Origin: Pseudarthrobacter sp. GA104
GTDB taxonomy: Bacteria > Actinomycetota > Actinomycetes > Actinomycetales > Micrococcaceae
Length of the DNA: 64,000 nt
NCBI RefSeq assembly: GCF_009741265.1
Contig: NZ_WOWL01000001.1
Location: 1,302,001 to 1,366,000, forward strand
Direction of reading: 5' to 3'
Numbering within the stretch: position 1 is the stretch's first letter; each line of letters begins with the position of its first letter. Below are positions 25,953-36,706 of this stretch, one piece after another. The position numbers and the translations under genes were made by a program. The notes below the pieces were generated by a model. The model saw nothing but the letters and a program-made list of their open reading frames with translations. It was not told where the DNA came from and did not search any database.

Positions 25953-26276
25953 GCTGGGTTACACATTGGTAAAAGGTCCTGAACTCAGATCAGGATGGGC
26001 GAAGCCTCATGGCTTTCCCCGTGTATGAGGACGCGTGCATGCGCAGTCGCCCCAGCCGATCCACCCGCGCACCCCCAAGCTATAACACTTGGCTCCGTGC
26101 TGCCTGCCCGCTCCGTGCCGCAAAGACGCGACCACCGGAGTAGCCGGCGGGCACCCGACGCGCGGGCGCCATCCGATCAGATTCTTGGAGAGGGATGCTG
26201 GGGGACCTCCCGGTGCCGGACCACAGGTCCGCGCCGACCGTCACACCATCCGCCACTCCCAGAAGTGAGTAATTCA
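25953..26276 (+). other. Long structured 5' leader, candidate cis-regulatory RNA
   Basis: The leader has several hairpins. These include TCCTGA/TCAGGA near 25976-25994, and a stem TGCCCGC/GCGGGCA (26104-26110 with 26147-26153) that encloses TCCG/CGGA and the words CGCAAAG and GTAGCCGG. A third hairpin around GGACC-ACA-GGTCC lies near 26218-26230. CGCAAAG and GTAGCCGG resemble pieces of the c-di-GMP-I aptamer, but the other half of that aptamer is not evident. Identity is unknown. Confidence 0.4.
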
Positions 26277-27647
26277 ATGGAGAATATAACGCGCGCCCGC
26301 TTGGGCGCAGGCATGGCTTGTCTGGCTTTGATCCTTACCGGAGTCACGTCGGCTCAGGCCACGCTCTCCGGAGCCCAACTAAACGCTCAGGACGGCAACC
26401 TGGTCGTCGACACAGGCGACATCAAAGACTGGGCGAACATCGGCATTGATTGTTCAACGTTGACCGGTGGTTGCGGTCTCGATCTTCCAACCGGCCAGAC
26501 AGACAATTCATTCGGTACAGGCACGAAGGAAGACACCGCAGTACCGTCCGTCGTCGACGGATCCATCCCCAACAACAAGAGCGACCTGACACGCTTCTAC
26601 GCCAAGTTCGTGGAAGAATCCAACGGCAGCACGTACGCATACCTCGCGTGGGAGCGGGTCCAGGAACCAAATGGCACTACCAACATGGACTTCGAATTCA
26701 ACCAGTCGTCTGTGCTGTCCTCCAACGGTGTGACCCCCGTCCGTACGGCCGGCGATGTCCTGATCAAATATGACCTGTCCCAAGGCGGCGTGAATCCGAT
26801 TCTTGGATTCCACCGGTGGATCACCACCGGTGCCCGGACGCTCTGCGAGGCAGCCAACGCGACCCCCTGCTGGGGCAAAGTCCAGCCATTGACCGGAACT
26901 TTCGAGGGTTCAATCAACACCGCTGTGGTTACGGACCCCATCGCACCCAACGCTCCGAGAGATCTGAGTGTCCGGACCTTCGGCGAAGCAGCCATCAACC
27001 TGACCGCTGCCGGTATCGTCGGCACGGACCCTTGCCTGCCGTTCAGCAGTGCGTACTTGAAGAGCCGCTCCTCAGATTCATTTACAGCGGCTCTGAAGGA
27101 CTTCATCGCCCCGATATCCGTCGCCACGTCCAAGTGCGCCGACATTAACGTGCTGAAGACCGACGACGACTCGCCGGCCTCCCCACTGGCCGGTGCCGTC
27201 TTCACGCTGTACAACGATGCCGCACCTGTCGGCGGAACCTTTGATCCGGCAACAGACCTGGCCGTAACCCCCGCCACAACCTGCACCACCGGCGCCGACG
27301 GCAAGTGCTCGTTCAGCCAGGTTCTCCAAGGCAATTACTGGGTAGTTGAGACCACGACACCAACGGGGCACGACACGGCAGCGCCCCAAGCAGTGACCGT
27401 CGTGGGGGGCACGAACGTCAGCCTGACCTTTGTAGACCCGCGCGACTTCAAGATCATCGTGCTCGTCTGCAAGGAAGCCGACAACTCGCTGTACTCAAGC
27501 CAGGTCACGGTTGATGGCGTCAACAAGGACTCGCTGGCCACGGCTCCCTCAGGCACCACGGCCGCCCAGCTTTGCAGCCTGGGCGGCGCTGCGTATGACG
27601 ACAAGAGCTACGGCGGTCACCCCGCGAATGTGGACATCCCGCAGTAG
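26277..27647 (+). CDS. Secreted prealbumin-fold (SpaA/Cna_B-like) protein
   Basis: This 456-residue exported protein has a signal peptide (hydrophobic ACLALILTGVTSAQA). Residues 30-300 form an extracellular domain with paired cysteines and the characteristic GSIPNNKSDLTRFY and GTTNMDFEFNQ segments. A Cna_B/SpaA-type beta domain (about 305-395, VLKTDDDSPASPLAGAVFTL, YWVVETTTPTGHD) and a short C-terminal domain with two more cysteines follow. No LPXTG signal or terminal helix is present, so it is probably released or held non-covalently. Similar proteins are found in other actinobacteria, with unknown role. It stands alone between housekeeping genes. Confidence 0.8.
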   Translation: MENITRARLGAGMACLALILTGVTSAQATLSGAQLNAQDGNLVVDTGDIKDWANIGIDCSTLTGGCGLDLPTGQTDNSFGTGTKEDTAVPSVVDGSIPNNKSDLTRFYAKFVEESNGSTYAYLAWERVQEPNGTTNMDFEFNQSSVLSSNGVTPVRTAGDVLIKYDLSQGGVNPILGFHRWITTGARTLCEAANATPCWGKVQPLTGTFEGSINTAVVTDPIAPNAPRDLSVRTFGEAAINLTAAGIVGTDPCLPFSSAYLKSRSSDSFTAALKDFIAPISVATSKCADINVLKTDDDSPASPLAGAVFTLYNDAAPVGGTFDPATDLAVTPATTCTTGADGKCSFSQVLQGNYWVVETTTPTGHDTAAPQAVTVVGGTNVSLTFVDPRDFKIIVLVCKEADNSLYSSQVTVDGVNKDSLATAPSGTTAAQLCSLGGAAYDDKSYGGHPANVDIPQ

Positions 27648-27700
27648 ACAGGGAAATCTGGCACCTGACCAGCTGACCACTTTGAAGTGATTCGCCCAAC

Positions 27701-27736
27701 CCAGGGTCCTCCGCACTCCCGTGCGGGGGACCCTGG
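27701..27736 (+). terminator. Intrinsic terminator after the secreted protein gene
   Basis: A long stem (27701-27716 with 27721-27736, two-base bulge) with a TCCC loop ends the transcript before the response-regulator gene. Confidence 0.7.
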
Positions 27737-27829
27737 CGGCGCCACCAACTTTACTGCGCGCCGCGGACGCCCATGCAACATTCACCATGCATCCAGAAAA
27801 CTCACAGACTCTGGGAGCAGAATGGGAGC

Positions 27830-28540
27830 ATGAACAAGAACGGTCCCGAGGCAAAGCTCCTTGTTGTTGACGATGAACCCAACATCCGCGAGCTGCTGTC
27901 CACCTCGCTAAGGTTTGCCGGCTTCGAGGTTGTCTCGGCCGCGAACGGCCGGGACGCCCTGGCGGCTGCCGAAACCCATGCCCCGGACCTGGCCGTGCTG
28001 GATGTCATGCTTCCGGACATGGACGGCTTCACCGTCACCCGCCGCCTCCGGGCCTCGGGCAAGCACTTCCCGGTACTGTTCCTGACTGCGAAGGACGATA
28101 CCGAGGACAAGGTCACAGGCCTCACCGTCGGCGGGGATGACTACGTCACCAAGCCGTTCAGCCTTGACGAGGTGGTGGCCCGTATCCGCGCCGTCCTGCG
28201 CCGGACGCAGCCGCTGCTGGATGACGACGCCGTCATCCGCGTCGACGACCTGGAGCTCGACGACGACGCCCACGAAGTGCGGCGCGGCGGCACGGTGATC
28301 GAGCTCTCCCCCACCGAGTTCAAGCTGCTCCGGTACCTCATGCTCAACCCCAACCGGGTGCTGTCCAAGTCCCAGATCCTGGACCACGTATGGGAATACA
28401 ACTTCAACGGTGATGCCTCCATCGTGGAGTCGTACATCTCCTACCTGCGCCGGAAGGTGGACATCGATCCCGACGCTCCCGCCCTGATCCAGACCAAGCG
28501 CGGTGTGGGCTACGTGCTTCGGACGGCTGAAAAGCGCTGA
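27830..28540 (+). CDS. OmpR/PhoB-family response regulator
   Basis: This 236-residue protein has a receiver domain (KLLVVDDEPNIRELL with the acidic pair, phospho-Asp in LAVLDVMLPDMDG near residue 57, Lys in YVTKPFS) and a C-terminal winged-helix DNA-binding domain (LSPTEFKLLRYLMLNPNRV, SYISYLRRKVD, TKRGVGYVLR). ATG at 27830 has CAGAAT six bases upstream, so the mRNA may be leaderless. The kinase gene begins two bases after its stop. The closest characterised relatives are MprA/TrcR-like regulators; the signal is unknown. Confidence 0.94.
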   Translation: MNKNGPEAKLLVVDDEPNIRELLSTSLRFAGFEVVSAANGRDALAAAETHAPDLAVLDVMLPDMDGFTVTRRLRASGKHFPVLFLTAKDDTEDKVTGLTVGGDDYVTKPFSLDEVVARIRAVLRRTQPLLDDDAVIRVDDLELDDDAHEVRRGGTVIELSPTEFKLLRYLMLNPNRVLSKSQILDHVWEYNFNGDASIVESYISYLRRKVDIDPDAPALIQTKRGVGYVLRTAEKR

Positions 28541-28542
28541 CC

Positions 28543-30045
28543 TTGCTGCAGCGATGGAAGTCGGCCTCACTGAGGACGCAACTGGTGGCCATGATCATGG
28601 CGCTGCTGATAGTTGCCCTGACGGTGACCGGAGCGGGAACGCTGGCCCTGCTCCACAGCTACCTGCAGGCACAGGTGGATGACAAGCTCACCGCGGCGGT
28701 AGACCTGGCCCGGCAGCAGCGGTCCTTCACCCCGCTTCAGGCGCCCAACCCGATGGTCCCAACTGACTACTCACTTATTCTCTTCGCGCCAGGCGAGGAG
28801 CCGTATCCGTTCGGCGGCGACCCTGAAAGCCGTCCGGACATCAGCTCCGTCACGGTGCAGCAGGCGCAGGAACGCGGCGCCGTTCCCTATCAGGTGCGCG
28901 GTACGGACGGGCAGAACTGGCGGGTGGTGGCCGTGCCGGTGCAGAACAACCAGACCACCGCTGTGGTGGTCATCGGGCTGCCCCTGCAGAGCGTGGACGA
29001 TGTCCTCAAGCACGCCTCCCTGGTGGTGACCGGCGTAGGGCTGCTGACCCTGCTGCTCGCCTCCCTCATCGCGAGCTGGACCGTGTCCCGCTCCTTCCGC
29101 CCGCTGGCCCGGGTGGAAAAAACGGCGGCTGCCATTGCCGCCGGTGACCTTTCCCGCCGTGTCGACGTCGAAAATCCCGGCACTGAATTGGGACGCCTCA
29201 GCAGGTCGCTTAATGCCATGCTGGCCCACATTGAGACGGCCTTCGCGGCACGTACGGCCTCGGAGGCGAGGATGCGGCGGTTCGCCGCTGACGCCTCCCA
29301 CGAACTGCGGACCCCGCTTGTCACCATCCGTGGCTTCTCTGAGCTGTACCGGCACGGCGCACTGACCACCGAGGAAGACGTGGCCACAGCCATGGGAAGG
29401 ATTGAAAGCGAAGCCAAGCGCATGGGCTCAATGGTCGAAGACCTTCTCCTGCTGGCCCGCCTCGACGAGCAGCGGCCGCTGCAGCAGAAGCCCGTGGACC
29501 TCCAGCTGCTCGCCCATGACGCCGTGGTGGACACGCAGGCCAGCGACCGCTCGCGGGCGATTTCGCTGACCGGGCTCGACGGCGGACCTGCCGCGGCTGC
29601 CCCGGTGCTGGGGGACGAAGCCAAACTCCGACAGGTGGTGGGGAACCTCGTGGGCAATGCCCTGCGTTACACGCCGGAGGGCAGCCCGATCGAACTGGCG
29701 GTGGGGGTGCGCGCCAGGGAGGACGGACAGCTGCGCTCGGTCATTGAAGTGCGCGACCATGGACCCGGCATCTCCGAAGAGGACGCCTCCAAGGTCTTTG
29801 AGCGCTTCTACCGGGCGGACACCTCACGGACCAGGGAAACGGGCGGAAGCGGACTCGGCCTGGCCATTGTGGCCGCAATTGTAGGGTCCCACGGCGGTTC
29901 CGTCCGGGTGGAAAATACCGACGGCGGCGGCGCGACCTTGGTGGTCAGCCTTCCGCACCGTGATGACGCGCTGAATACCGGGGCAGCTGCCGAGGCGGAA
30001 CAGGCAGCGACGGCGGGGTTGTCCACATATAGCGCCGGACCGTAG
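28543..30045 (+). CDS. Membrane sensor histidine kinase
   Basis: This 500-residue kinase has a first helix (about residues 13-38), an extracytoplasmic sensor region to about residue 155, and a second helix (about 160-180). HAMP (SFRPLARVEKTAAAIAAGDL) and HisKA follow, with the phospho-acceptor His253 in ADASHELRTPL. The ATPase domain carries NALRYTPEG, DHGPGISEED and GGSGLGLAIV. The start is TTG at 28543, two bases after the regulator stop, so the pair is one operon. The sensor domain gives no clue to the signal. Confidence 0.94.
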   Translation: MLQRWKSASLRTQLVAMIMALLIVALTVTGAGTLALLHSYLQAQVDDKLTAAVDLARQQRSFTPLQAPNPMVPTDYSLILFAPGEEPYPFGGDPESRPDISSVTVQQAQERGAVPYQVRGTDGQNWRVVAVPVQNNQTTAVVVIGLPLQSVDDVLKHASLVVTGVGLLTLLLASLIASWTVSRSFRPLARVEKTAAAIAAGDLSRRVDVENPGTELGRLSRSLNAMLAHIETAFAARTASEARMRRFAADASHELRTPLVTIRGFSELYRHGALTTEEDVATAMGRIESEAKRMGSMVEDLLLLARLDEQRPLQQKPVDLQLLAHDAVVDTQASDRSRAISLTGLDGGPAAAAPVLGDEAKLRQVVGNLVGNALRYTPEGSPIELAVGVRAREDGQLRSVIEVRDHGPGISEEDASKVFERFYRADTSRTRETGGSGLGLAIVAAIVGSHGGSVRVENTDGGGATLVVSLPHRDDALNTGAAAEAEQAATAGLSTYSAGP

Positions 30046-30140
30046 CGGCTCCAGGGGCCTGCTCCCTACGCTCGTTATCAGCGGTCCGGACCAGCCGGGC
30101 CCCGCAGGCGAAAGCTGCCCCCACAGCGAAAGGCACGGCC

Positions 30141-30428
30141 ATGAGCATCATTTCCGTCGACACCGAACTCCTTCAGCTGAAGTCCGCCAGTGTCCAGGCG
30201 ACAGTGGACAGGATCAGCGCGGACGTCCAGGCAATGAAACGCGGGCTGGACGAGCTCCAGGGGTCGTGGCGGGGCACCGCCGCCACGAATTTCCAGGCGC
30301 TCATCACGGAATGGACCATCACGCAGGGACGCGTGGAGGCCTCGTTGGCGTCCATCAACACGGCGCTTGCCTCCGCGGCTGCCACCTACGCACAGGCGGA
30401 ACAGGGCAACACGCAGCGGTTCAGCTGA
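30141..30428 (+). CDS. WXG100 (ESAT-6-like) secreted protein
   Basis: This 95-residue protein has the helix-turn-helix hairpin of WXG100 proteins with the central turn GSWRGTAATNF and helices on each side. Such proteins are exported by type VII (ESX) systems as dimers. The C-terminal YxxxD/E-like signal is not clear (YAQAEQGNTQRFS has YAQAE). No other ESX gene or partner is in the window, so it is an orphan. It follows the sensor kinase by 95 bases and converges on the RNase H gene. Confidence 0.9.
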   Translation: MSIISVDTELLQLKSASVQATVDRISADVQAMKRGLDELQGSWRGTAATNFQALITEWTITQGRVEASLASINTALASAAATYAQAEQGNTQRFS

Positions 30429-30451
30429 CCGGGTAGATACCCAGGAGCTGG

Positions 30452-31426
30452 CTAAGCCTCGGGAGTACCTTGGTGGAACCGCAGCCGCCAGCGGCCGCCG
30501 TCCAGCACCCACAGTGAGCTTCTGAGCGTGGTGCCGGAGCGCGCGTAGCTGCGGTACGTCAGCAGGACCGCGTCAGCGCCAATACGGTCCGCGCCAAGTA
30601 TCTCGATGTCTGTCCGCTCGCCCGGGTCCTCCTCGAGCGCCATCATCATGGCGTCCCGGGTCCACACCCTGCCCGAGCTTCCGATCTCCATGAAATCGGG
30701 GTGCAGCAGGACAGCCGTCCGGCCGATGTCCCCCCGCACCAGGGGGCCCAGCAGCTCGCGCTCCAGTTCCTCCACCAAGGCCTCCGGCACGGCGGCACCT
30801 GGCTGGGCAGCGGCGTCCGGTCCGCCGAAAGCGCCGTTGTCCAGCTGGCTGAACAGGTCCGGCTCCTCGTAGGCTCCTGGCAAGGTCGCGGCTTCCCGGG
30901 GTGCACGGGGGGCGGCCTCCGGCGTATCCTTGGCCGCCGGCGGATGGTGGGCGTGGTGGGCGCCAGGGAAACCGGGCCCGGACCGGGCAGCCACCCCCTG
31001 CTGGTAGGCGGTCGCGGCCGCCCTGGCGCGCTCGTCCGCGGCTTCGTTCAAGTCATGCCCGGCATGCCCCTTGACCCATTCGAAGGTGTACTTCCGGCCG
31101 GCGAGCTCCCGGTCCAGCTCCTTGAGCAAATCCACGTTGAGGACCGGCTTGCCGTCGGCCTTGCGCCAGCCTTTGCGTTTCCATCCCGGCATCCACTTGG
31201 TGATCGAATTGATGACGTACTGGCTGTCGCAGAGGATGTGCAGGTCCTCCTGGGGAAGGTGGGCCGTGGCCCGCAACAGATCCAGGACCGCCATCAGCTC
31301 GCCTTGGTTGTTCGTCCCGTGGGGCCATCCTCCGGCGCGCCAGCAATCGTCGTTCACGTACCAGGCCCAGCCGGCCGGACCGGGGTTTCCCAAGGCCGAA
31401 CCGTCGGCCGCTGCAGTAATTGTCAC
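30452..31426 (-). CDS. RNase HI fused to a C-terminal NTF2-like domain
   Basis: This 324-residue protein has an N-terminal RNase HI domain with all acidic catalytic residues: Asp in AADGSALGNPGPAGWAWY, Glu in NNQGELMAVL, Asp in LCDSQYVINS and Asp in HDLNEAADERA. It cleaves RNA in RNA-DNA hybrids. A Pro/Ala-rich linker (about residues 155-215) leads to a DUF4440/NTF2-like domain (LEELERELLGPLVRGD, LHPDFMEIGSSGRVW, SLWVLDGGRWRLRFHQG). GTG at 31426, with GGGAGG eight bases upstream, is the start. The added domain is unusual for RNase HI. Confidence 0.88.
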   Translation of the reverse strand: MTITAAADGSALGNPGPAGWAWYVNDDCWRAGGWPHGTNNQGELMAVLDLLRATAHLPQEDLHILCDSQYVINSITKWMPGWKRKGWRKADGKPVLNVDLLKELDRELAGRKYTFEWVKGHAGHDLNEAADERARAAATAYQQGVAARSGPGFPGAHHAHHPPAAKDTPEAAPRAPREAATLPGAYEEPDLFSQLDNGAFGGPDAAAQPGAAVPEALVEELERELLGPLVRGDIGRTAVLLHPDFMEIGSSGRVWTRDAMMMALEEDPGERTDIEILGADRIGADAVLLTYRSYARSGTTLRSSLWVLDGGRWRLRFHQGTPEA

Positions 31427-31547
31427 CGGTCCATCCTCCCAGACCGGCAGGACAAACCGGGCCTTTGCCACCGTACGATGCCGTACCGTACCTCCGCCGC
31501 ACACGCGCCCTACCCGGGCCGCCAGGCGGATCAGGCCTTGACCTGAC

Positions 31548-31630
31548 GGAAAGCGTTTACCGAAAATGCTTGACGCGGGCAATGGCAGGCAGGCAGAATC
31601 GCACTACTGACATGAGAAAGCGTTTTCTCA
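31548..31630 (+). promoter_or_regulatory. Promoter and LacI-type operators of the sugar-binding protein
   Basis: TTGACG (31570-31575), an 18-base spacer and CAGAAT (31594-31599) form a promoter. Downstream at 31613-31630 lies the near-perfect palindrome TGAGAAAGCGTTTTCTCA with a central CG, typical of LacI-family operators. A related word GGAAAGCGTTTACC sits at 31548-31561, upstream of the -35. Two sites suggest looping repression. Confidence 0.65.
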
Positions 31631-31704
31631 GCGGCCGGCACTGCCGACAACCCGACGCCAGCGTCCACCCAAGAGAAGCGCCCCGCCATTAGGAAGGCAT
31701 ATCA

Positions 31705-33015
31705 ATGACGATTCCAACCCTCCGCCGGAGAAGGTTCCAGCTCGGCGCAGCAGCCGTCGCCCTTTCCCTCCTTGCCACAGGCTGCGGTTCCTCTTCCGGC
31801 TCCGAGGGCAATGAGCAAGTAACCCTGCGCTTCGCCTGGTGGGGGAACGAATACCTCAACGCCCAGACCGAAAAGGTCATCGATGCCTTTGAAGCGGAAC
31901 ACCCGAACATCAGGATTGAGTCCGAGCCGGGCGAATGGGGCAGCTACTGGGACAAGCTGGCCACCAAGACCGCGGCCAACGACGCGCCGGACGTGATCCA
32001 GATGGACCAGAAGTACATTGCCGAATACGGCGGCCGCGGGGCGCTCCTGGATCTGTCCAAGCAAAGCGGCATTGATACCTCCAAACTCGACAAGGAAGCC
32101 CTGGCCTCGGGCCAGTACGACGGCGCCCAATACGGCCTGAGCACTGGCCGGAACGCCTACGTCATCATGGCCAACACGAAGGTTTTCGAGGCAGCAAACG
32201 TTCCGCTTCCGGATGACACCTCATGGACGTGGGACGACTTCATTGAGACAGCAACGAAGATCAGCGCCGCCGGAGACGGCAAGAACTACGGCGCAGCATA
32301 CGGCAGCAACGAGGCAGACCTGATCATCTGGCTTCGCCAGCATGGGGAGAATCTCTACTCCGAGGACGGCAAGCTCGATTTCGACACGGCAACGGCCGCT
32401 TCCTTCTGGGAGCGGCTCAAGGAACAGCGCGACTCCAAGGCAAGCCCGCCGGCCACGGTGGCTACCGAGGACTCCGGCGCGGGCCTGGAAGAAAGCCTCT
32501 TCGGCACCAACAGGGTGGGGATGGCATGGTGGTGGACCAACCAGCTCGGATCGCTCGGGTCCACTACCGGCAGCAGCATCAAGATGCTCCGTGCGCCTAG
32601 CCTCGACGGTGTTGCCGCTGAGAACGGCATGTACTACAAGCCCACCATGTTCTGGTCCGCTTCCGCACGGTCAAAGCACACCGAAGCCGCCTCAACCTTC
32701 ATCAACTACCTGGCGAACAGCCCGGAAGCCGGCGCAATCCTGATGACGGACCGCGGCGTGCCCACCAACACGGAGATCGTAAAGGGCATCACACCGTCCT
32801 TGAAACCGGCAGACACCACCGTGGTGGGCTTCCTGAAGGACATTGCTCCGGATATGAAGGATGCGCCGCCCGTTCCTCCGGTGGGCGCGGGCAGCGTACA
32901 GAACGTCATCAAGCGGTACACCGATGAGGTTCTCTACGACCGCCTGACTCCCCAGGCAGCGGCAGAGGCTTTCAAGAGGGAAGTCGAGGGAATGCTGTCC
33001 AGCGCCCGGAAGTAA
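31705..33015 (+). CDS. Carbohydrate ABC transporter substrate-binding lipoprotein
   Basis: This 436-residue family 1 solute-binding protein has a lipobox LLATGC (Cys about residue 26), so it is anchored outside the membrane. The N-terminal lobe segment TLRFAWWGNEYLNAQTEKVI is typical of CUT1 sugar binders, and aromatic residues (MAWWWTNQLG) suit sugar stacking. No permease or ATPase gene is adjacent, so it is an orphan that must share a transporter encoded elsewhere. Operators upstream indicate sugar-controlled expression. The sugar is not identifiable. Confidence 0.9.
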   Translation: MTIPTLRRRRFQLGAAAVALSLLATGCGSSSGSEGNEQVTLRFAWWGNEYLNAQTEKVIDAFEAEHPNIRIESEPGEWGSYWDKLATKTAANDAPDVIQMDQKYIAEYGGRGALLDLSKQSGIDTSKLDKEALASGQYDGAQYGLSTGRNAYVIMANTKVFEAANVPLPDDTSWTWDDFIETATKISAAGDGKNYGAAYGSNEADLIIWLRQHGENLYSEDGKLDFDTATAASFWERLKEQRDSKASPPATVATEDSGAGLEESLFGTNRVGMAWWWTNQLGSLGSTTGSSIKMLRAPSLDGVAAENGMYYKPTMFWSASARSKHTEAASTFINYLANSPEAGAILMTDRGVPTNTEIVKGITPSLKPADTTVVGFLKDIAPDMKDAPPVPPVGAGSVQNVIKRYTDEVLYDRLTPQAAAEAFKREVEGMLSSARK

Positions 33016-33040
33016 AAGCCAGCCCCTCTCCAGGAACACA

Positions 33041-33072
33041 AATGCGGCCCCCTCAAGAGAGGGGGCCGCATT
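33041..33072. terminator. Bidirectional terminator between the sugar-binding protein and groEL
   Basis: A perfect 14-bp stem (33041-33054 with 33059-33072) with an AAGA loop lies between two convergent genes. Confidence 0.85.
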
Positions 33073-33105
33073 CGTTTCCAGCGGGACAAAGCCCGGCAGG
33101 AGGGC

Positions 33106-34972
<1,867 letters not shown>

Positions 34973-35022
34973 CGAATGACGCGCGGAAAGCGCCCTGGCA
35001 GGCATCTCTACGCCGAGGGCGA

Positions 35023-36306
35023 TCAGCCGGCGCGGCCTGCAGTTTCACGGCCGGTGGGCGTTGGATTGTTGTCTGCCCCGTAGGTGAACACCGTAAACGT
35101 CGCCGAGGTGATGTCACCGTTGGCGTCGAAGGCAACCGGGCCGGATTCGCCGTCGTAATTAATGCCGGTACCGGAGGCTTTCGCCGCCAGGCACTCCTTG
35201 TAGCTGGGGCAGGGCGTGCCGGGCACCGTTGCAGTCCCGCCATCCTTGCCGGCGGCAGTCCCGCCTGACACGGCGATGAGGTTCGCTGCAATTGAGCGGC
35301 CCGAGTCGTCCTCTGCTTTGGCTGCCGCGAGGGCTGCGAGGGTCACGGCGTCGTACGTTTCCGCGGCGAAGGACACGTCCTTCAGGCCGGGATCGATGCC
35401 CAGGAGCCTTTCCTGGAAGGCGGCGGATGGCAGCTCGCCGGGAACAACGGCGCGGGCACCCTCCAGGGCTTTGGTTCCCAGCTTGGACGCATACCGGCCG
35501 AACGCGCCGTCGCTGAGGATGATCTTCGAGCCGGCCAGGGCGGCGTTGTTGAGTTCAGCCAGGGCGCCCTGCGCGCCGGCGCGGGCCACCAGGATGACGG
35601 CGTCGGGTTCCGCCCCGCGGGCGGCGGCAGCGGCGCTTCCCGCTTCACCCGGCTTGAACCCGGCTGTGGCAACCACTTCCAGTCCGGCCTGTTCTGCGGA
35701 ATCGGCGACGGCGGCGGAGACGTCGCTGCCGTAGGCGCCTTCCTGGAACATCAGGGAGATGGTGGCGGCGCCCGCGTCCTTGGCGAGCTTGGCCAGCACG
35801 GGTCCCTGCGCGACGTCGGCGGCCGCCGTCCGGAAGTAGTATCCGCCGCTGGGGATGGTGCTGAGCCCGGCCGCGGTGTTGGCCGGCGAGATCAGCGGCG
35901 TCCTGGCCCGGGAGAGGATGTCCACGACGGCCTTGGCGTGGCTGGAGTCGGTGGGGCCGATCACCACGTCCGCCTTGGCCTGGACCAAGGCCTGGGCCTG
36001 CGACGCTGCATCCTGGCCGGCTTCAAAGGGCAGCAGCTCCACGGGCCGGCCTTTGTGCCCGCCGGCAGCGTTGATCTCTTTGACTGCGAGCTTGGCGGCG
36101 GCCGCCTGGGGCGCGTTCAGGAAGCTGCCCTCCCCCGCATTGTCCAGGATGAGGCCTACCCGCAGCGTCCCGTCACCGGAGGCTTCCGTTGTTTCCACGC
36201 GTGCGTTTCCGGTGACCCCGGAACAGGCGGTCAGGGCCAGCGTGCAGCAGAGGGCCGCGGCAAACGCAGGACGGAGGGTCCCGGCGGGGACAATCAGATG
36301 CTTCAC
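35023..36306 (-). CDS. Branched-chain-amino-acid-type ABC substrate-binding lipoprotein
   Basis: This 427-residue protein has a lipobox (LALTACSG) and two periplasmic-binding lobes of the LivJ/receptor-ligand-binding type: [53 protein letters not shown] and [10 protein letters not shown]. It should bind an amino acid or related small ligand outside the cell. No permease or ATPase gene is adjacent. The start is GTG at 36306, inside the last codon of the cold-shock gene (GTGA overlap), so translation is coupled to cspA, an odd pairing. Confidence 0.88.
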   Translation of the reverse strand: MKHLIVPAGTLRPAFAAALCCTLALTACSGVTGNARVETTEASGDGTLRVGLILDNAGEGSFLNAPQAAAAKLAVKEINAAGGHKGRPVELLPFEAGQDAASQAQALVQAKADVVIGPTDSSHAKAVVDILSRARTPLISPANTAAGLSTIPSGGYYFRTAAADVAQGPVLAKLAKDAGAATISLMFQEGAYGSDVSAAVADSAEQAGLEVVATAGFKPGEAGSAAAAARGAEPDAVILVARAGAQGALAELNNAALAGSKIILSDGAFGRYASKLGTKALEGARAVVPGELPSAAFQERLLGIDPGLKDVSFAAETYDAVTLAALAAAKAEDDSGRSIAANLIAVSGGTAAGKDGGTATVPGTPCPSYKECLAAKASGTGINYDGESGPVAFDANGDITSATFTVFTYGADNNPTPTGRETAGRAG

Positions 36307-36509
36307 TCGGCCGGCCGGACGCTTTCCGCCTGTGGGCCCTTCTCGCCTTCGCCGACTTCAAGTTCCACGCGCTGTCCCTCGTCCAGTGCCCGGTAACCTT
36401 CGCCTTCGATAGCAGACCAGTGGACAAAGACGTCGTCGCTGGAGCCGTCAACGGTGATGAAGCCGTAGCCCTTTTCCGCGTTGAACCACTTGACGGTTCC
36501 TCGTGCCAT
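36303..36509 (-). CDS. cspA: Cold-shock protein CspA family
   Basis: This 68-residue single OB-fold protein has both RNA-binding motifs, KGYGFI (RNP1) and VFVHWSAI (RNP2), and the N-terminus [14 protein letters not shown]. It melts RNA structure and acts as an RNA chaperone. ATG at 36509 is chosen; an in-frame ATG three codons upstream is possible. A -10-like TAGAGT lies about 75 bases upstream, giving the long leader usual for cold-shock genes. The W in VHWSAI replaces the more common F. Confidence 0.96.
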   Translation of the reverse strand: MARGTVKWFNAEKGYGFITVDGSSDDVFVHWSAIEGEGYRALDEGQRVELEVGEGEKGPQAESVRPAE

Positions 36510-36706
36510 GGTGACCACTCTTTCCGTAAGGTCCGGGATGCTGCGGGGGTGCCCCGGCGCCGGGCCGTAGCCCGGGATTTACTCTAGCCAATGCGGGTCG
36601 GTGCCGCAGGCCCCCGGCGGTGCCGTCGGCAAACGTTATTCAGGCGTAACGCCGGGCCCCGGACCGGGTGTGGCCCAAGGCAGCGCGGCTGATGGAAGAA
36701 CCCGGC

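Noticed and set aside
26119..26160. Firm call of a c-di-GMP-I riboswitch
   Set aside because: Only CGCAAAG and GTAGCCGG match; the GGGCAAACC half and the intervening stem are missing. It is kept only as a finding to test.
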